A stretch of DNA of 8,476 nucleotides from an uncultured Moraxella sp. (GTDB lineage Bacteria > Pseudomonadota > Gammaproteobacteria > Pseudomonadales > Moraxellaceae), in NCBI GenBank assembly GCA_927911235.1, contig CAKMOY010000131.1, forward strand, positions 1-8,476, in the 5' to 3' direction. Shown one piece after another: positions 1 through 6,594 of this stretch. Numbering within the stretch: position 1 is the first letter of the stretch; each line of letters opens with the position of its first letter. A program made the translations under genes and the position numbers. Under the pieces are notes generated by a model. The model saw only the letters and a program-made list of their open reading frames with translations, did no database searches and had not been told where the DNA came from.

Positions 1-1
1 T

Positions 2-217
2 ACCACGAATGCGGTTGAAGCGGTTCATCGTCAATTCAGAAAAGTTACCAAAACTAAAGGAGCATTTCCTAATGAAACAAGCTTGCTAAAATTACTGTAT
101 GTTGGTATGCTAAATGCGTCAGAGAAATGGACGATGCTAATTAATAACTGGGGTCAAACAATGATGCAGTTGTCTATCCATTTCCCTGATCGTTTAGATA
201 CTGTGATGAAACTATAA
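2..217 (+). CDS. IS256-family transposase, C-terminal part (5' end outside window)
   Basis: Reading frame 2 is open from the window edge to a TAA at 215-217 and gives the last 71 residues of a transposase. Recognisable landmarks of the mutator/IS256 C-terminus are VEAVHRQFRKVTKTKGAFPN near the start, the segment LLKLLYVGM, the tryptophan pair in EKWT and NNWGQ, and a terminal LSIHFPDRL. This region follows the last catalytic residue of the DDE domain, so no catalytic residues are visible here. The enzyme moves the element by cut-and-paste or copy-paste through a circular intermediate in this family. The stop codon lies a few bases inside the terminal repeat, as is usual. Nothing in the visible part suggests decay, but whether the gene is intact depends on sequence to the left. 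Confidence 0.8.
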   Translation, partial: TTNAVEAVHRQFRKVTKTKGAFPNETSLLKLLYVGMLNASEKWTMLINNWGQTMMQLSIHFPDRLDTVMKL

Positions 218-223
218 TTTAAC

Positions 224-248
224 TGACACAGAGTTTTGAACGCCCTCC
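224..248. repeat. Terminal inverted repeat (right) of the IS256-family element
   Basis: The 25 bases starting TGACACAGAG and ending CGCCCTCC follow the transposase stop directly and have the layout of an IS256-family right terminal repeat. The partner repeat lies outside the window, so the exact length is estimated. Confidence 0.6.
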
Positions 249-310
249 TAGCCTTGCATAAAAAAAATTCTTAGAAAATATTTGAGTTTAAAAAATCAGT
301 TATATTCCTT

Positions 311-340
311 ATTTTAATATAAAATTAGTTTGAATAAACT
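311..340. other. AT-rich inverted repeats between the IS end and the binding-protein gene
   Basis: Two small perfect inverted repeats sit in the spacer 249-366: ATTTTA/TAAAAT with a 3-base loop (311-325) and AGTTT/AAACT with a 4-base loop (327-340). They lie just downstream of the minus-strand gene that ends at 367 and could act as a weak transcription end. The stems have almost no GC and there is no strong T-run, so a classical intrinsic terminator is not convincing. The remainder of the spacer shows no gene. Confidence 0.2.
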
Positions 341-366
341 GTCTTTATCATATTCTTGTAACATGA

Positions 367-2348
367 TTATTTTCCCAAATATTGTTTGACCTTTTTTTCT
401 TTTTCTGAATTGACCCACCAATAATCCAAACCAATCGCATTGGTCGGTAGCTCGCCATGCTCATACTGTTGCCAATGGGCGATGGTATCATACGGCTTGC
501 CATAAGTCGGTATCATATAAAACCCCGCTCGCAACAATCGGTCTAACACCTTGCTATACAAAATAATCTCATCACGATTTTGCGATTTGATAAGTTTGTC
601 AATCACCGTATCAATCACAGGATTTTTGATACCTGCGGAATTTTGGTTGCCCTGCTCGTCCGCCGACTGACTGCCCCACATATAGCTTTGCTCCGCCCCC
701 GGTGATGTGCTTTGTGCAAAAATATCCACAATCATATCATAATCAAACTTGCGAACTCGCTCCAAATACTGCGGTGCATCCACACCACGAATATTCACAT
801 CAAAGCCCAAACGCTGTAACTGTCGCACATAGGGCAAAATAATGCGGTTTTGCTGGTCGCCTGTTAATAAAATTTCAAATTTGGCAGGTGTGCCATTGGG
901 CTGAAATAATTTGCCATTTTGATAATAAAATTTGGCTTGTAATAATAATTCTCTGGCTTTGAGCAGATTTTCACGATTAAAACCATCGCCTTGACTTTTT
1001 GGAGCTTGCCAATTGGATAACGTAAATTGTCGTTGAATGGGTTCAAGTTTTGACAATAATGGCGTTAAAACTGCCATTTCATCGGCATTTGGCGTACCTG
1101 TCGCCTGTAATTCTGAGCCATGAAAAAAACTTTGCAAACGTTCATATTGTCCATAAAACATAGATTTGTTTAACCATTCAAAATCATACGCCAATGTCAA
1201 AGCCTGCCTTACACGAATATCTTGAAAAATGGCTCGGCGATTGTTCATCACCAAGGCTTGCATCGGCACAGGATTTTTGTTGGTGATTTTTTCTTTGACC
1301 ACCATCTGATTTTTCACCGCAGGAAAGTCATAACCTGTCGCCCACGTTCTGGCTTTATTTTCTGGGCGAAACTGATACTCGCCAGCCTTAAAACCTTCAA
1401 AAGCAATCTCTTGACTTTGATAATACACAAATTTTATCGTATCAAAATTAAAACGCCCCACATTTGCCATCACGCCAGCATCGCTTTTTGCCCCCCAGTA
1501 ATTTGGGTCTCTCACATAACTGACGTTACGCCCTGCTTCAATCTGACCGATTTTGTACGCACCGCTACCCATAAGTGGCGTTAAAGATACTTTTTCAAAA
1601 TTTTCATCAATGCTTTTTTTAGACCAAATCGGCATTTGCCCCACGGTCAACAGCAATTCAGCATTGTCCGCCCCATCAAAAATAAATTTGACACGGTGTC
1701 TATCCAAGATTTCAATTCTTTTGACCCCTGATAAATAGCTTCGCATACTCATCGTGCCTTTGGTTAAAATCGCTTCCAGACTGGCTTTGACATCATCAGC
1801 CGTTACAGGCGAACCGTCCCAAAAATAGGCTTTGGGATTGACGTGATAAATTACCCAACTTTTATCATTTGGGTCAAAGGTAACTTTTTCGGCAAGTTGT
1901 GGATACATGACAAAGCCTTCGGACAGCGAGCCTGTCATCAAGGTATCGTATAAATAAAAGGTGCCTATGGCTGGCGTACCCTTGTCAATCCAAGGATTCA
2001 TACTGTTAAACGTACCTTGTGCCGATAGGCTTAACGTGCCACCTTTTGGGGCGTTCGGGTTGGCATACGGCAGATGACTTAATCCTACAAATGTAGGCGT
2101 GCTATTATGTCCCAATGCAGTAACGGTTTGAACGCCTGTTTTTTGCGGTGGTTGTTTTGTTGTGTTTTGGTTGATAAGATTTTGGTTGCTAGAATTTTCG
2201 TTGGTTGAATTTTGGTTTGTAGAGATTGGATTGGTTGTGTCGGTTTTTTTATCGGTTTTTGGCGTGGCGACACTTTGGGCAAGTAACGGCAAAGACGCAC
2301 CTGCCACCACAAGGCTGATAATGTATGCTTTTTTTGCCACACGCCCAT
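367..2348 (-). other. YejA-like periplasmic oligopeptide-binding protein module (SBP_bac_5 type)
   Basis: This is the substrate-capture subunit of an ABC importer for peptides or similar solutes, acting in the periplasm. Residues 266-293 of the joined ORF form a signal peptide: RVAKK, a hydrophobic core YIISLVVAG and a likely cleavage after SVA; no lipobox cysteine is seen. An Asn-rich linker follows. The mature domain opens with LPYANPNAPKGGTL (358-371) and GTFNSMNPWIDKGTP, typical of the YejA branch, followed by YDTLMTGSL, AYFWDGSPVTADDV and MGSGAYKIG; it ends near GLDYWWVN. About 600 mature residues fits that branch. The likely true start is the ATG at 2348, preceded by AAGGA with a six-base gap; one base is missing from the A7 run at 2329-2335 to read from it. 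The short frame now reading from that ATG (2348 to 2085) is just this out-of-frame start. No permease or ATPase gene (yejBEF) is in the window. YejA itself is linked to microcin C uptake in E. coli, but the substrate here is unknown. Confidence 0.75.
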
Positions 2349-3144
2349 AAAAAATCCTTAACGTTTTTTGTTTGATTAATTCATTCGCCAGTTTGGTATA
2401 AGCATACGCACCTGTAGAATTTTGTTCATAATCAATCACCGACATACCGTGGGCTGGGGCTTCCGCCAAACGCACATTTCTTGGGATAATGGTGTGAAAC
2501 ATGATATCGCCAAAATGCCGTACCAACTCACGAGATACATCATTGGCAAGCGTATTTCTTGGGTCAAACATGGTACGCAACACGCCACGAATGTGCAAAT
2601 TTGGGTTTAATTCTTTTAATCGCTCAATGGTATTTGACAAATCCGCCAAACCTTCTAAGGCAAAATACTCGCATTGCATCGGAATAATCACACCGCTGGT
2701 CGCATACATGGCATTAATCGTTAATAAACTCAAACTTGGGGCACAGTCAATAATCACATAATCATAGGCTTTTTGTGGCTTGCCGTTTTTGTTTGGCAAA
2801 TCATTTAACGACTGCATGGCAGTATCCAAAATCGCATAATTATTGTCAATTTGGCTCAACGATAAATCAATGCCAGACAGTTCGCCATTTGCCCCCACCA
2901 CGTCATAACCTGCGTCCGATTTGACAATCGCATCCAGCAATGGCACATCATCAAGCAATACATCGGCAATGCTATATTCTAGTTCACGTTTGTCAATGCC
3001 TGATGCGGTGGTGGCGTTGCCCTGTGCGTCAAGGTCAATTAACAACACTTTTTTGCGTTTGTGTGCCAAAGCACTGGCAAGGTTTACAGCGGTGGTAGTT
3101 TTGCCAACACCGCCTTTTTGATTGGCAATTGCTAAAATATCCAT
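367..3144 (-). CDS. Apparent ParA / periplasmic peptide-binding protein fusion ORF (probably two genes joined by indels)
   Basis: As written, one 925-codon frame runs from an ATG at 3144 to a TAA at 367-369. Residues 1-260 are a complete ParA/Soj ATPase; residues 261-293 are a basic-then-hydrophobic signal peptide; residues 294-330 are a Thr/Asn/Gln-rich linker; and roughly 345-925 are a YejA-like solute-binding protein. ParA works in the cytoplasm and YejA-type proteins in the periplasm, so a functional fusion makes little topological sense. At the junction the other minus-strand frames hold a TAA (2358-2360), a Shine-Dalgarno AAGGA (2355-2359) and an ATG (2346-2348) six bases on. Removing one A from the A6 run (2364-2369) would end ParA at that TAA. 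Adding one A to the A7 run (2329-2335) would join that ATG to the signal peptide, starting MGVWQKKAYIISLVV. I therefore read this as parA plus a separate binding-protein gene; the two modules are described separately. A weak AGAGA (3151-3155) lies six bases before the parA start. Confidence 0.85.
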   Translation of the reverse strand: MDILAIANQKGGVGKTTTAVNLASALAHKRKKVLLIDLDAQGNATTASGIDKRELEYSIADVLLDDVPLLDAIVKSDAGYDVVGANGELSGIDLSLSQIDNNYAILDTAMQSLNDLPNKNGKPQKAYDYVIIDCAPSLSLLTINAMYATSGVIIPMQCEYFALEGLADLSNTIERLKELNPNLHIRGVLRTMFDPRNTLANDVSRELVRHFGDIMFHTIIPRNVRLAEAPAHGMSVIDYEQNSTGAYAYTKLANELIKQKTLRIFYGRVAKKAYIISLVVAGASLPLLAQSVATPKTDKKTDTTNPISTNQNSTNENSSNQNLINQNTTKQPPQKTGVQTVTALGHNSTPTFVGLSHLPYANPNAPKGGTLSLSAQGTFNSMNPWIDKGTPAIGTFYLYDTLMTGSLSEGFVMYPQLAEKVTFDPNDKSWVIYHVNPKAYFWDGSPVTADDVKASLEAILTKGTMSMRSYLSGVKRIEILDRHRVKFIFDGADNAELLLTVGQMPIWSKKSIDENFEKVSLTPLMGSGAYKIGQIEAGRNVSYVRDPNYWGAKSDAGVMANVGRFNFDTIKFVYYQSQEIAFEGFKAGEYQFRPENKARTWATGYDFPAVKNQMVVKEKITNKNPVPMQALVMNNRRAIFQDIRVRQALTLAYDFEWLNKSMFYGQYERLQSFFHGSELQATGTPNADEMAVLTPLLSKLEPIQRQFTLSNWQAPKSQGDGFNRENLLKARELLLQAKFYYQNGKLFQPNGTPAKFEILLTGDQQNRIILPYVRQLQRLGFDVNIRGVDAPQYLERVRKFDYDMIVDIFAQSTSPGAEQSYMWGSQSADEQGNQNSAGIKNPVIDTVIDKLIKSQNRDEIILYSKVLDRLLRAGFYMIPTYGKPYDTIAHWQQYEHGELPTNAIGLDYWWVNSEKEKKVKQYLGK
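2164..2223 (-). repeat. 15-bp imperfect tandem repeat, four copies, coding an Asn-rich linker
   Basis: Four 15-base units in a row, each carrying a core close to ACCAAAAT, code the five-residue units STNQN, STNEN, SSNQN and LINQN; a fifth degraded unit (TTKQP) follows. The repeat lies between the signal peptide and the folded domain of the binding protein, where copy-number changes would stay in frame and alter only linker length. Confidence 0.7.
2346..2359 (-). promoter_or_regulatory. Ribosome binding site and ATG that mark the likely true start of the peptide-binding protein
   Basis: On the minus strand AAGGA (2355-2359) is followed after six T's by ATG (2348-2346). This is the best-spaced Shine-Dalgarno in the region and has no purpose in the joined frame. 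The A of AAGGA overlaps the TAA (2358-2360) that would close ParA in a neighbouring frame. Stop, ribosome binding site and start are thus packed as in a tightly coupled gene pair. Confidence 0.6.
2365..3144 (-). other. parA: parA module: chromosome-partitioning ATPase ParA/Soj (residues 1-260 of the joined ORF)
   Basis: ParA is a Walker-type ATPase that binds the chromosome non-specifically in its ATP form and moves ParB-bound origin regions apart. The deviant Walker A motif KGGVGKTTT is at residues 10-18, with the signature Lys10 and the catalytic Lys15. The VLLIDLDAQGN segment follows at 33-43, and the Walker B stretch YDYVIIDCAPS lies at 127-137. There is no N-terminal helix-turn-helix, so this is the short chromosomal (Soj-like) type, and about 260 residues is the normal family length. 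It follows rsmG by 40 bases, which is the usual rsmG-parA order in many bacteria. The expected parB partner is not next to it; a peptide-binding protein follows instead. The natural C-terminus was probably a few residues after ELIKQK, at the out-of-frame TAA 2358-2360. Confidence 0.9.
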
Positions 3145-3168
3145 GAAGTTTCTCTAAAAGTTTATTTA

Positions 3169-3199
3169 AATATATTTTGCAAATTTATGATTTTGTCAA
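3169..3199 (-). promoter_or_regulatory. Possible sigma-70 promoter for parA
   Basis: A perfect -35 hexamer TTGACA (3194-3199, overlapping the last codons of rsmG) is followed by TATATT (3169-3174), one mismatch from TATAAT. The 19-base spacer is longer than the optimal 17, which weakens the case. It would allow parA to be transcribed apart from rsmG. Confidence 0.3.
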
Positions 3200-3823
3200 A
3201 TGAATCAAATGGCGTTCTTCGTCCAAAAATGGCACAGTCAAGCGAATGCTGTCAATTTGCCAATTGGCTTGTAATTGAGTGATTTCGTCTACAGGATTTA
3301 CGCCTTTCATCGCCCAAAACTCGCCGTTTGGCTTTAATTTATCTTGTCCCAATGCCACAAAATCCAACAAAGACGCAAACGCACGAGAGGTAATAATATC
3401 ATAAGTTTGCGTGTGCTCTTCTATACGGCTGGCAATCGGATTGACATTTTTTAGTCCCAATTCGCTTGTTATCTGTTTGATAAAACGTACTTTTTTGCCA
3501 TTGCTGTCTAAAGCGGTAACTTGGCGTTCTGGCTGACAAATCGCCACAATCACCGATGGCAAGCCTGCCCCAGTGCCAATATCTAACAAATCACCTGTTG
3601 GCAAATGTGGCACAATGCTTAGGCTATCTAAGATGTGCTTGATTAAAGCAGGTTCGGCTTGTTTAATCGCTGTCAGATTGTAGGCTTTATTCCAAAACAA
3701 CAACTGTTGTAAATAATACAATAGTTTATTTTGTTGGATTTCGCTTAAATTTAAATTAAGCTGTTCTAAACCATTTTGCAATTTTGGTAATAATTGTTGA
3801 TACGAATTGTCAATTTTTAACAT
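3185..3823 (-). CDS. rsmG: 16S rRNA (guanine-527-N7)-methyltransferase RsmG (GidB)
   Basis: RsmG uses S-adenosylmethionine to methylate N7 of G527 in 16S rRNA on the small subunit; loss gives low-level streptomycin resistance in several bacteria. Counting from the chosen ATG (212 residues), the family signature WNKAYNLTAI is near residues 44-53, the SAM-binding motif DIGTGAGLPS at 81-90, the acidic residue after strand 2 in TALDSNGKK at 103-111, SRAFA near 146, MKG near 173 and the terminal ERHLI near 203. Length and motif order are normal and nothing appears broken. An in-frame TTG at 3835 would add four residues (MVKT); I prefer the ATG at 3823 because alignment to the family does not need the extra residues, but neither has a strong Shine-Dalgarno. 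It sits 40 bases before parA, a widely conserved adjacency, and shortly after sthA. Confidence 0.93.
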   Translation of the reverse strand: MLKIDNSYQQLLPKLQNGLEQLNLNLSEIQQNKLLYYLQQLLFWNKAYNLTAIKQAEPALIKHILDSLSIVPHLPTGDLLDIGTGAGLPSVIVAICQPERQVTALDSNGKKVRFIKQITSELGLKNVNPIASRIEEHTQTYDIITSRAFASLLDFVALGQDKLKPNGEFWAMKGVNPVDEITQLQANWQIDSIRLTVPFLDEERHLIHLTKS

Positions 3824-3825
3824 TG

Positions 3826-3852
3826 TTTTTACCAATTATTTTTTACCAATTA
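3826..3852. repeat. 13-bp direct repeat at the sthA-rsmG junction
   Basis: The 13-base unit TTTTTACCAATTA (plus strand) occurs at 3826-3838 and again at 3840-3852, one base apart, giving a 14-base period. The unit at 3840-3852 carries the sthA stop codon (3850-3852), and the one at 3826-3838 carries the alternative TTG start of rsmG. It looks like a small tandem duplication forming the gene spacer; no regulator is implied. Confidence 0.7.
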
Positions 3853-5450
3853 AAATACACGATTTAGACCGTTTAACGCCGCTACACGATAGGCTTCCGC
3901 CATTGTTGGATAGTTAAAGGTGGTATTAACAAAATATTCTAGCGTGCCATTTAACAACATCACCGCTTGTCCAATGTGAATAATCTCGGAGGCTTGGTTG
4001 CCATAGCAGTGAATACCCAAAATTTGTAAAGTTTCACGATGAAACAAGATTTTTAATACACCACTACGCTCGCCAACAATCTGTGCTCTTGCCAAATGTT
4101 TAAAAAATGCTTGACCGACTTCGTAAGGCACTTGTTCTGCGGTCAACTCTTTTTCGTTTTTGCCGATACTGGAGATTTCTGGAATGGTATAAATCCCTGT
4201 TGGCACGCTACGCACAGGCTGGGCGTTTTCATCGCCGACCATATATGCGGCCGCACAACGCCCTTGGTCATAAGCAGCTGATGCCAATGATGGCCAGCCA
4301 ATCACATCACCTGCGGCATAAATGTTATCAATGTTGGTTTGATAAAATTCATTGACGCTTAATTGTCCACGTTTGTTGGCTTCTAAACCGATATTTGCCA
4401 AGTTTAGGCTATCGGTATTACCTGAACGTCCGTTACACCACAAAATCGCATCGGATTTGATTTTTTTGCCAGATTTTAAATGCAAAATTACACAATCATC
4501 AAAAGTTTCTAAATAATCAATTTCTTCGTTATTGCGAATTAACACCCCAAATTGGCGGAAGTCATGCGACAATGCGTCCGAAATTTCGTCATCAAGGTAG
4601 CTTAACAGTTGCTCTTGGGTGTTAATCAAATCCACTTTATAACCCAAACCTGTAAAAATAGACGCATATTCACAGCCAATCACGCCTGCCCCATAAATAA
4701 TAATACGCTGAATGACGTAATCCATCTGCAAAATTTGGTCAGAATCAAACACACGTGGATGGTCAAAGTCCAAAATATCAGGGCGATACGGACGGCTACC
4801 CACCGTGATAATGGCTTTGTCAAAAGTGATGTTGCGTTCTGTGCCGTCATTCATGTCAATATGCAGACAATGTTTATCTTTAAAACTCGCCCAGCCATTA
4901 ATCAAATCAATACGATTACGCTCATAAAAACGGGTGTGCGTATCTACTTGGGCTCGCACCACATCACGGGCTTTGGTCAAAATTTTGTTCAAAGGGATTA
5001 ATGATAATCCACGCCTTGATTAAGCACAGGGTCTCGGCGGTTACTGATAATGTTAAACACCGACTGACGCAAAGCTTTACTTGGAATCGTCCCTACGTGA
5101 GCACAGTTTCCGCCCACTTGTTTTCGTGGGTCAATCACGGCAACTTTTTGCCCAGATTTGGCAATTTTCATTGCCGCTGCTTCACCAGCAGGACCCGCCC
5201 CAATCACAATCGCATCATAGTCATAATTATGCTGGGCATCTTGGCGTTTTTGGCGTTTGATACTGATACGTGTGCTGTCAAGCGGGCTAATCACATCAAA
5301 ATGTTTTGAGCCATCGTCAAAATGATTGGGCTTGTCATCTTCGCCAATGCTGGCAGTGTTGGCGGTTTTGTCGGATTCGGACAAATCGGCTTTGGTTTTT
5401 GGTTGCTCTATTTTGTCTTGTGTGATGTCATCTTTTTTTGACTTTGGCAT
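3850..5450 (-). pseudogene. sthA: Soluble pyridine nucleotide transhydrogenase SthA, split by a frameshift
   Basis: SthA is a cytoplasmic FAD flavoprotein that moves hydride between NADPH and NAD+. The first part (ATG at 5450, stop after 150 codons at 4998) has the FAD-binding stretch [13 protein letters not shown] at residues 78-90 and [16 protein letters not shown] at 113-128. In the latter, one cysteine of the lipoamide-dehydrogenase redox pair is Thr121, which is diagnostic of SthA. The second part (from about 4992 to a stop at 3850, 380 codons) continues with [11 protein letters not shown], the NAD(P) fold [11 protein letters not shown] (101-111), the second FAD motif [15 protein letters not shown] (224-238) and the dimer-domain signature [11 protein letters not shown]. 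Adding one T to the minus-strand TT at the break gives a continuous join (GVDYH-LIPLNK), so a single one-base loss splits the gene. Unlike the roughly 465-residue family norm, about 70 extra hydrophilic residues precede the FAD domain. AGGA (5458-5461) lies seven bases before the start. The TTG at 4992 is probably not a real start. Confidence 0.88.
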
Positions 5451-5457
5451 AACTTTT

Positions 5458-5461
5458 TCCT
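5458..5461 (-). promoter_or_regulatory. Shine-Dalgarno supporting the long sthA start
   Basis: AGGA seven bases upstream of the ATG at 5450 is the only good ribosome binding site near the 5' end. It supports translation of the long N-terminal extension rather than a start nearer to the FAD-binding motif. Confidence 0.55.
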
Positions 5462-5513
5462 TTACTTACAATTAAAAACTTTTAAATAATACTTCAATAT
5501 TTTTACAATAAAT

Positions 5514-6389
5514 TTAACCAATACGGCGTTTTAATCCTGTCATTTGCAAAATGCGTGTGGCAATTTCTTCAATCGACATGGTGGATACGTCAATATTTGG
5601 AATACCTTGTGAAATATAAATGCCTTGAATGGCTCGCAATTCTTGTTGGCATTGTTGATAACTGGCATAACGGCTACCTGCACGGCGTTCTTCTCGGATT
5701 TTTACCAGACGGTCAATATCAATGACCAAACCAAACAATTTGTCTTTATAAGGTTGCAAGGCTTTTGGCAAAGTATTTTCGTACAAATCATCTTCGGTCA
5801 AAGGATAATTTGCTGCACGAATGCCAAACTGCAACGCCAAATACAAAGATGTTGGCGTTTTGCCAGAACGTGAAACACCGACCAAAATAATATCTGCTGC
5901 TGCATAATGGTGTGTTCTTGCCCCATCATCATTATCAAGGGCGAAATGCACCGCATCAATGCGTTCTTTATACACTTCTGAATCCACATCACCGTGTGCA
6001 TTGACGGTATGTGGTGCAGGTGCAACTTGTAATTCATCAGCAATTTTACCGATTAACCCTTCATAAATATCCAAATTAAAAGCGGTCGCCTGATTGATAT
6101 GTTCACGAATTTTATCATCAACAATGGTATCAAACACCAAAGGCATCATGCCTGTTTTTTGGTACAAAAAATTAATCTGTTGTACCGCTTTGTCGGCTTT
6201 TTCAATGCTATCCACATAGGGAATGACATATACTTCAAACGGCACATTGGGAAAACGAGTCAGCATAGACCGTCCAATGGTTTCGGAGGTAATGGCTGTT
6301 CCATCAGAAATATAAAAAACCGCTCTGACATTGTCCGCATTGTCATTTAATGCGTGTTTATTTTGAATCGTGGATTTAATAAAGTCCAT
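5514..6389 (-). CDS. ppsR: PEP synthase regulatory protein PpsR (ADP-dependent kinase / pyrophosphorylase)
   Basis: PpsR (DUF299 family) switches PEP synthase off by ADP-dependent phosphorylation of a threonine beside the catalytic phosphohistidine, and back on by phosphate-dependent removal with release of pyrophosphate. At 291 residues it is slightly longer than usual because about 20 residues precede the conserved start. Signatures are VFYISDGTAITSETIG (24-39), VPFEVYVIPYVD (49-60), the P-loop GVSRSGKTPTSLYLA (171-185) and the following ANYPLTEDDL (193-202). The frame is intact. It is divergent from its target gene ppsA, which carries the matching GGRTCHAA target motif, so the assignment is supported by context as well as sequence. 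An AGGAAA (6403-6408) lies 13 bases before the ATG, a rather long gap. Downstream, sthA starts after 63 bases on the same strand. Confidence 0.95.
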   Translation of the reverse strand: MDFIKSTIQNKHALNDNADNVRAVFYISDGTAITSETIGRSMLTRFPNVPFEVYVIPYVDSIEKADKAVQQINFLYQKTGMMPLVFDTIVDDKIREHINQATAFNLDIYEGLIGKIADELQVAPAPHTVNAHGDVDSEVYKERIDAVHFALDNDDGARTHHYAAADIILVGVSRSGKTPTSLYLALQFGIRAANYPLTEDDLYENTLPKALQPYKDKLFGLVIDIDRLVKIREERRAGSRYASYQQCQQELRAIQGIYISQGIPNIDVSTMSIEEIATRILQMTGLKRRIG

Positions 6390-6453
6390 AAAATATCACT
6401 TGTTTCCTATAAAAAAACCGAAAAATAAAAAATGAAAAACAAAATCTTTGGCT

Positions 6454-6459
6454 ATTATA
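6454..6459 (-). promoter_or_regulatory. Putative -10 element of the ppsR promoter
   Basis: A perfect TATAAT on the minus strand lies 65 bases upstream of the ppsR start. No good -35 hexamer is found at 16-18 bases; the corresponding stretch is occupied by the inverted repeat at 6463-6479. A weak or activator-dependent promoter would fit. Confidence 0.4.
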
Positions 6460-6462
6460 CCT

Positions 6463-6479
6463 AATTTATTGTATAAATT
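6463..6479. promoter_or_regulatory. Inverted repeat in the ppsR promoter, possible operator
   Basis: AATTTA and TAAATT form a perfect inverted repeat around a five-base centre TTGTA. It begins four bases upstream of the ppsR TATAAT and reaches into the -35 region, a position suited to a DNA-binding regulator. In this AT-rich spacer, chance is a serious alternative. Confidence 0.25.
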
Positions 6480-6521
6480 CTAATTATTCAAAAAAATTTG
6501 CAAAATAAAATAAAAACGCTT

Positions 6522-6549
6522 TTGTTATCAGCAATTTTTTAGGTAAAAT
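6522..6549 (+). promoter_or_regulatory. Putative sigma-70 promoter of ppsA
   Basis: TTGTTA (6522-6527) and TAAAAT (6544-6549) are separated by 16 bases, each close to the sigma-70 consensus, and lie about 45 bases before the ppsA start. Transcription would begin near 6556. A GGAG Shine-Dalgarno (6584-6587) seven bases before the ATG at 6595 fixes the start of ppsA. No clear Cra-type palindrome, which controls ppsA in E. coli, was seen. Confidence 0.5.
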
Positions 6550-6594
6550 AGCATTATCAATTTTTAAAATATCCTTATTTCACGGAGTTATTAT

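Larger units (their letters stand above)
1..248 (+). mobile_element. Right end of an IS256-family insertion sequence
   Basis: The end of a transposase gene is followed after a few bases by a sequence (about 224-248) that reads, on the complementary strand, as an IS256-type terminus: GGAGGGCG, then GTTCAAAAC, then TCTGTGTCA. The element therefore runs leftward out of the window and its right boundary is near 248. A target duplication, usually 8-9 bp in this family, would begin at 249 (TAGCCTTG), but the left end is not in the window, so it cannot be verified. The family call rests on the transposase C-terminus and the look of the terminus; the exact element cannot be named. Confidence 0.75.

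Noticed and set aside
1222..1584. Plus-strand open frames inside the binding-protein, sthA and ppsR genes (for example 1222-1584, 4609-5001, 5001-5309)
   Set aside because: They lie opposite well-recognised genes, resemble no family I know and lack ribosome binding sites; they are antisense shadows.
2085..2348. Minus-strand frame of 87 codons starting MGVWQKKHTL
   Set aside because: It is not a separate gene: its ATG and Shine-Dalgarno are the likely true start of the peptide-binding protein, read out of frame after the A7 run. Past that run its sequence is meaningless.
4246..4253. GCGGCCGC palindrome inside sthA
   Set aside because: It is a simple eight-base palindrome within coding sequence that encodes part of conserved SthA; no sign of a cloning junction or regulatory role.
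3850..4992. The second sthA piece as an independent protein starting at TTG 4992
   Set aside because: It lacks the first FAD-binding segment, has no ribosome binding site, and joins smoothly to the upstream piece with one added base.
4990..5005. Programmed ribosomal frameshift in sthA
   Set aside because: No slippery heptamer, downstream hairpin or known precedent in SthA; a missing base is simpler.
6501..6540. Possible intrinsic terminator ending in a T-run before the ppsA promoter
   Set aside because: The only pairing found is TTGC/GCAA over a long loop; the stem is too weak and the T-run overlaps the ppsA promoter spacer.
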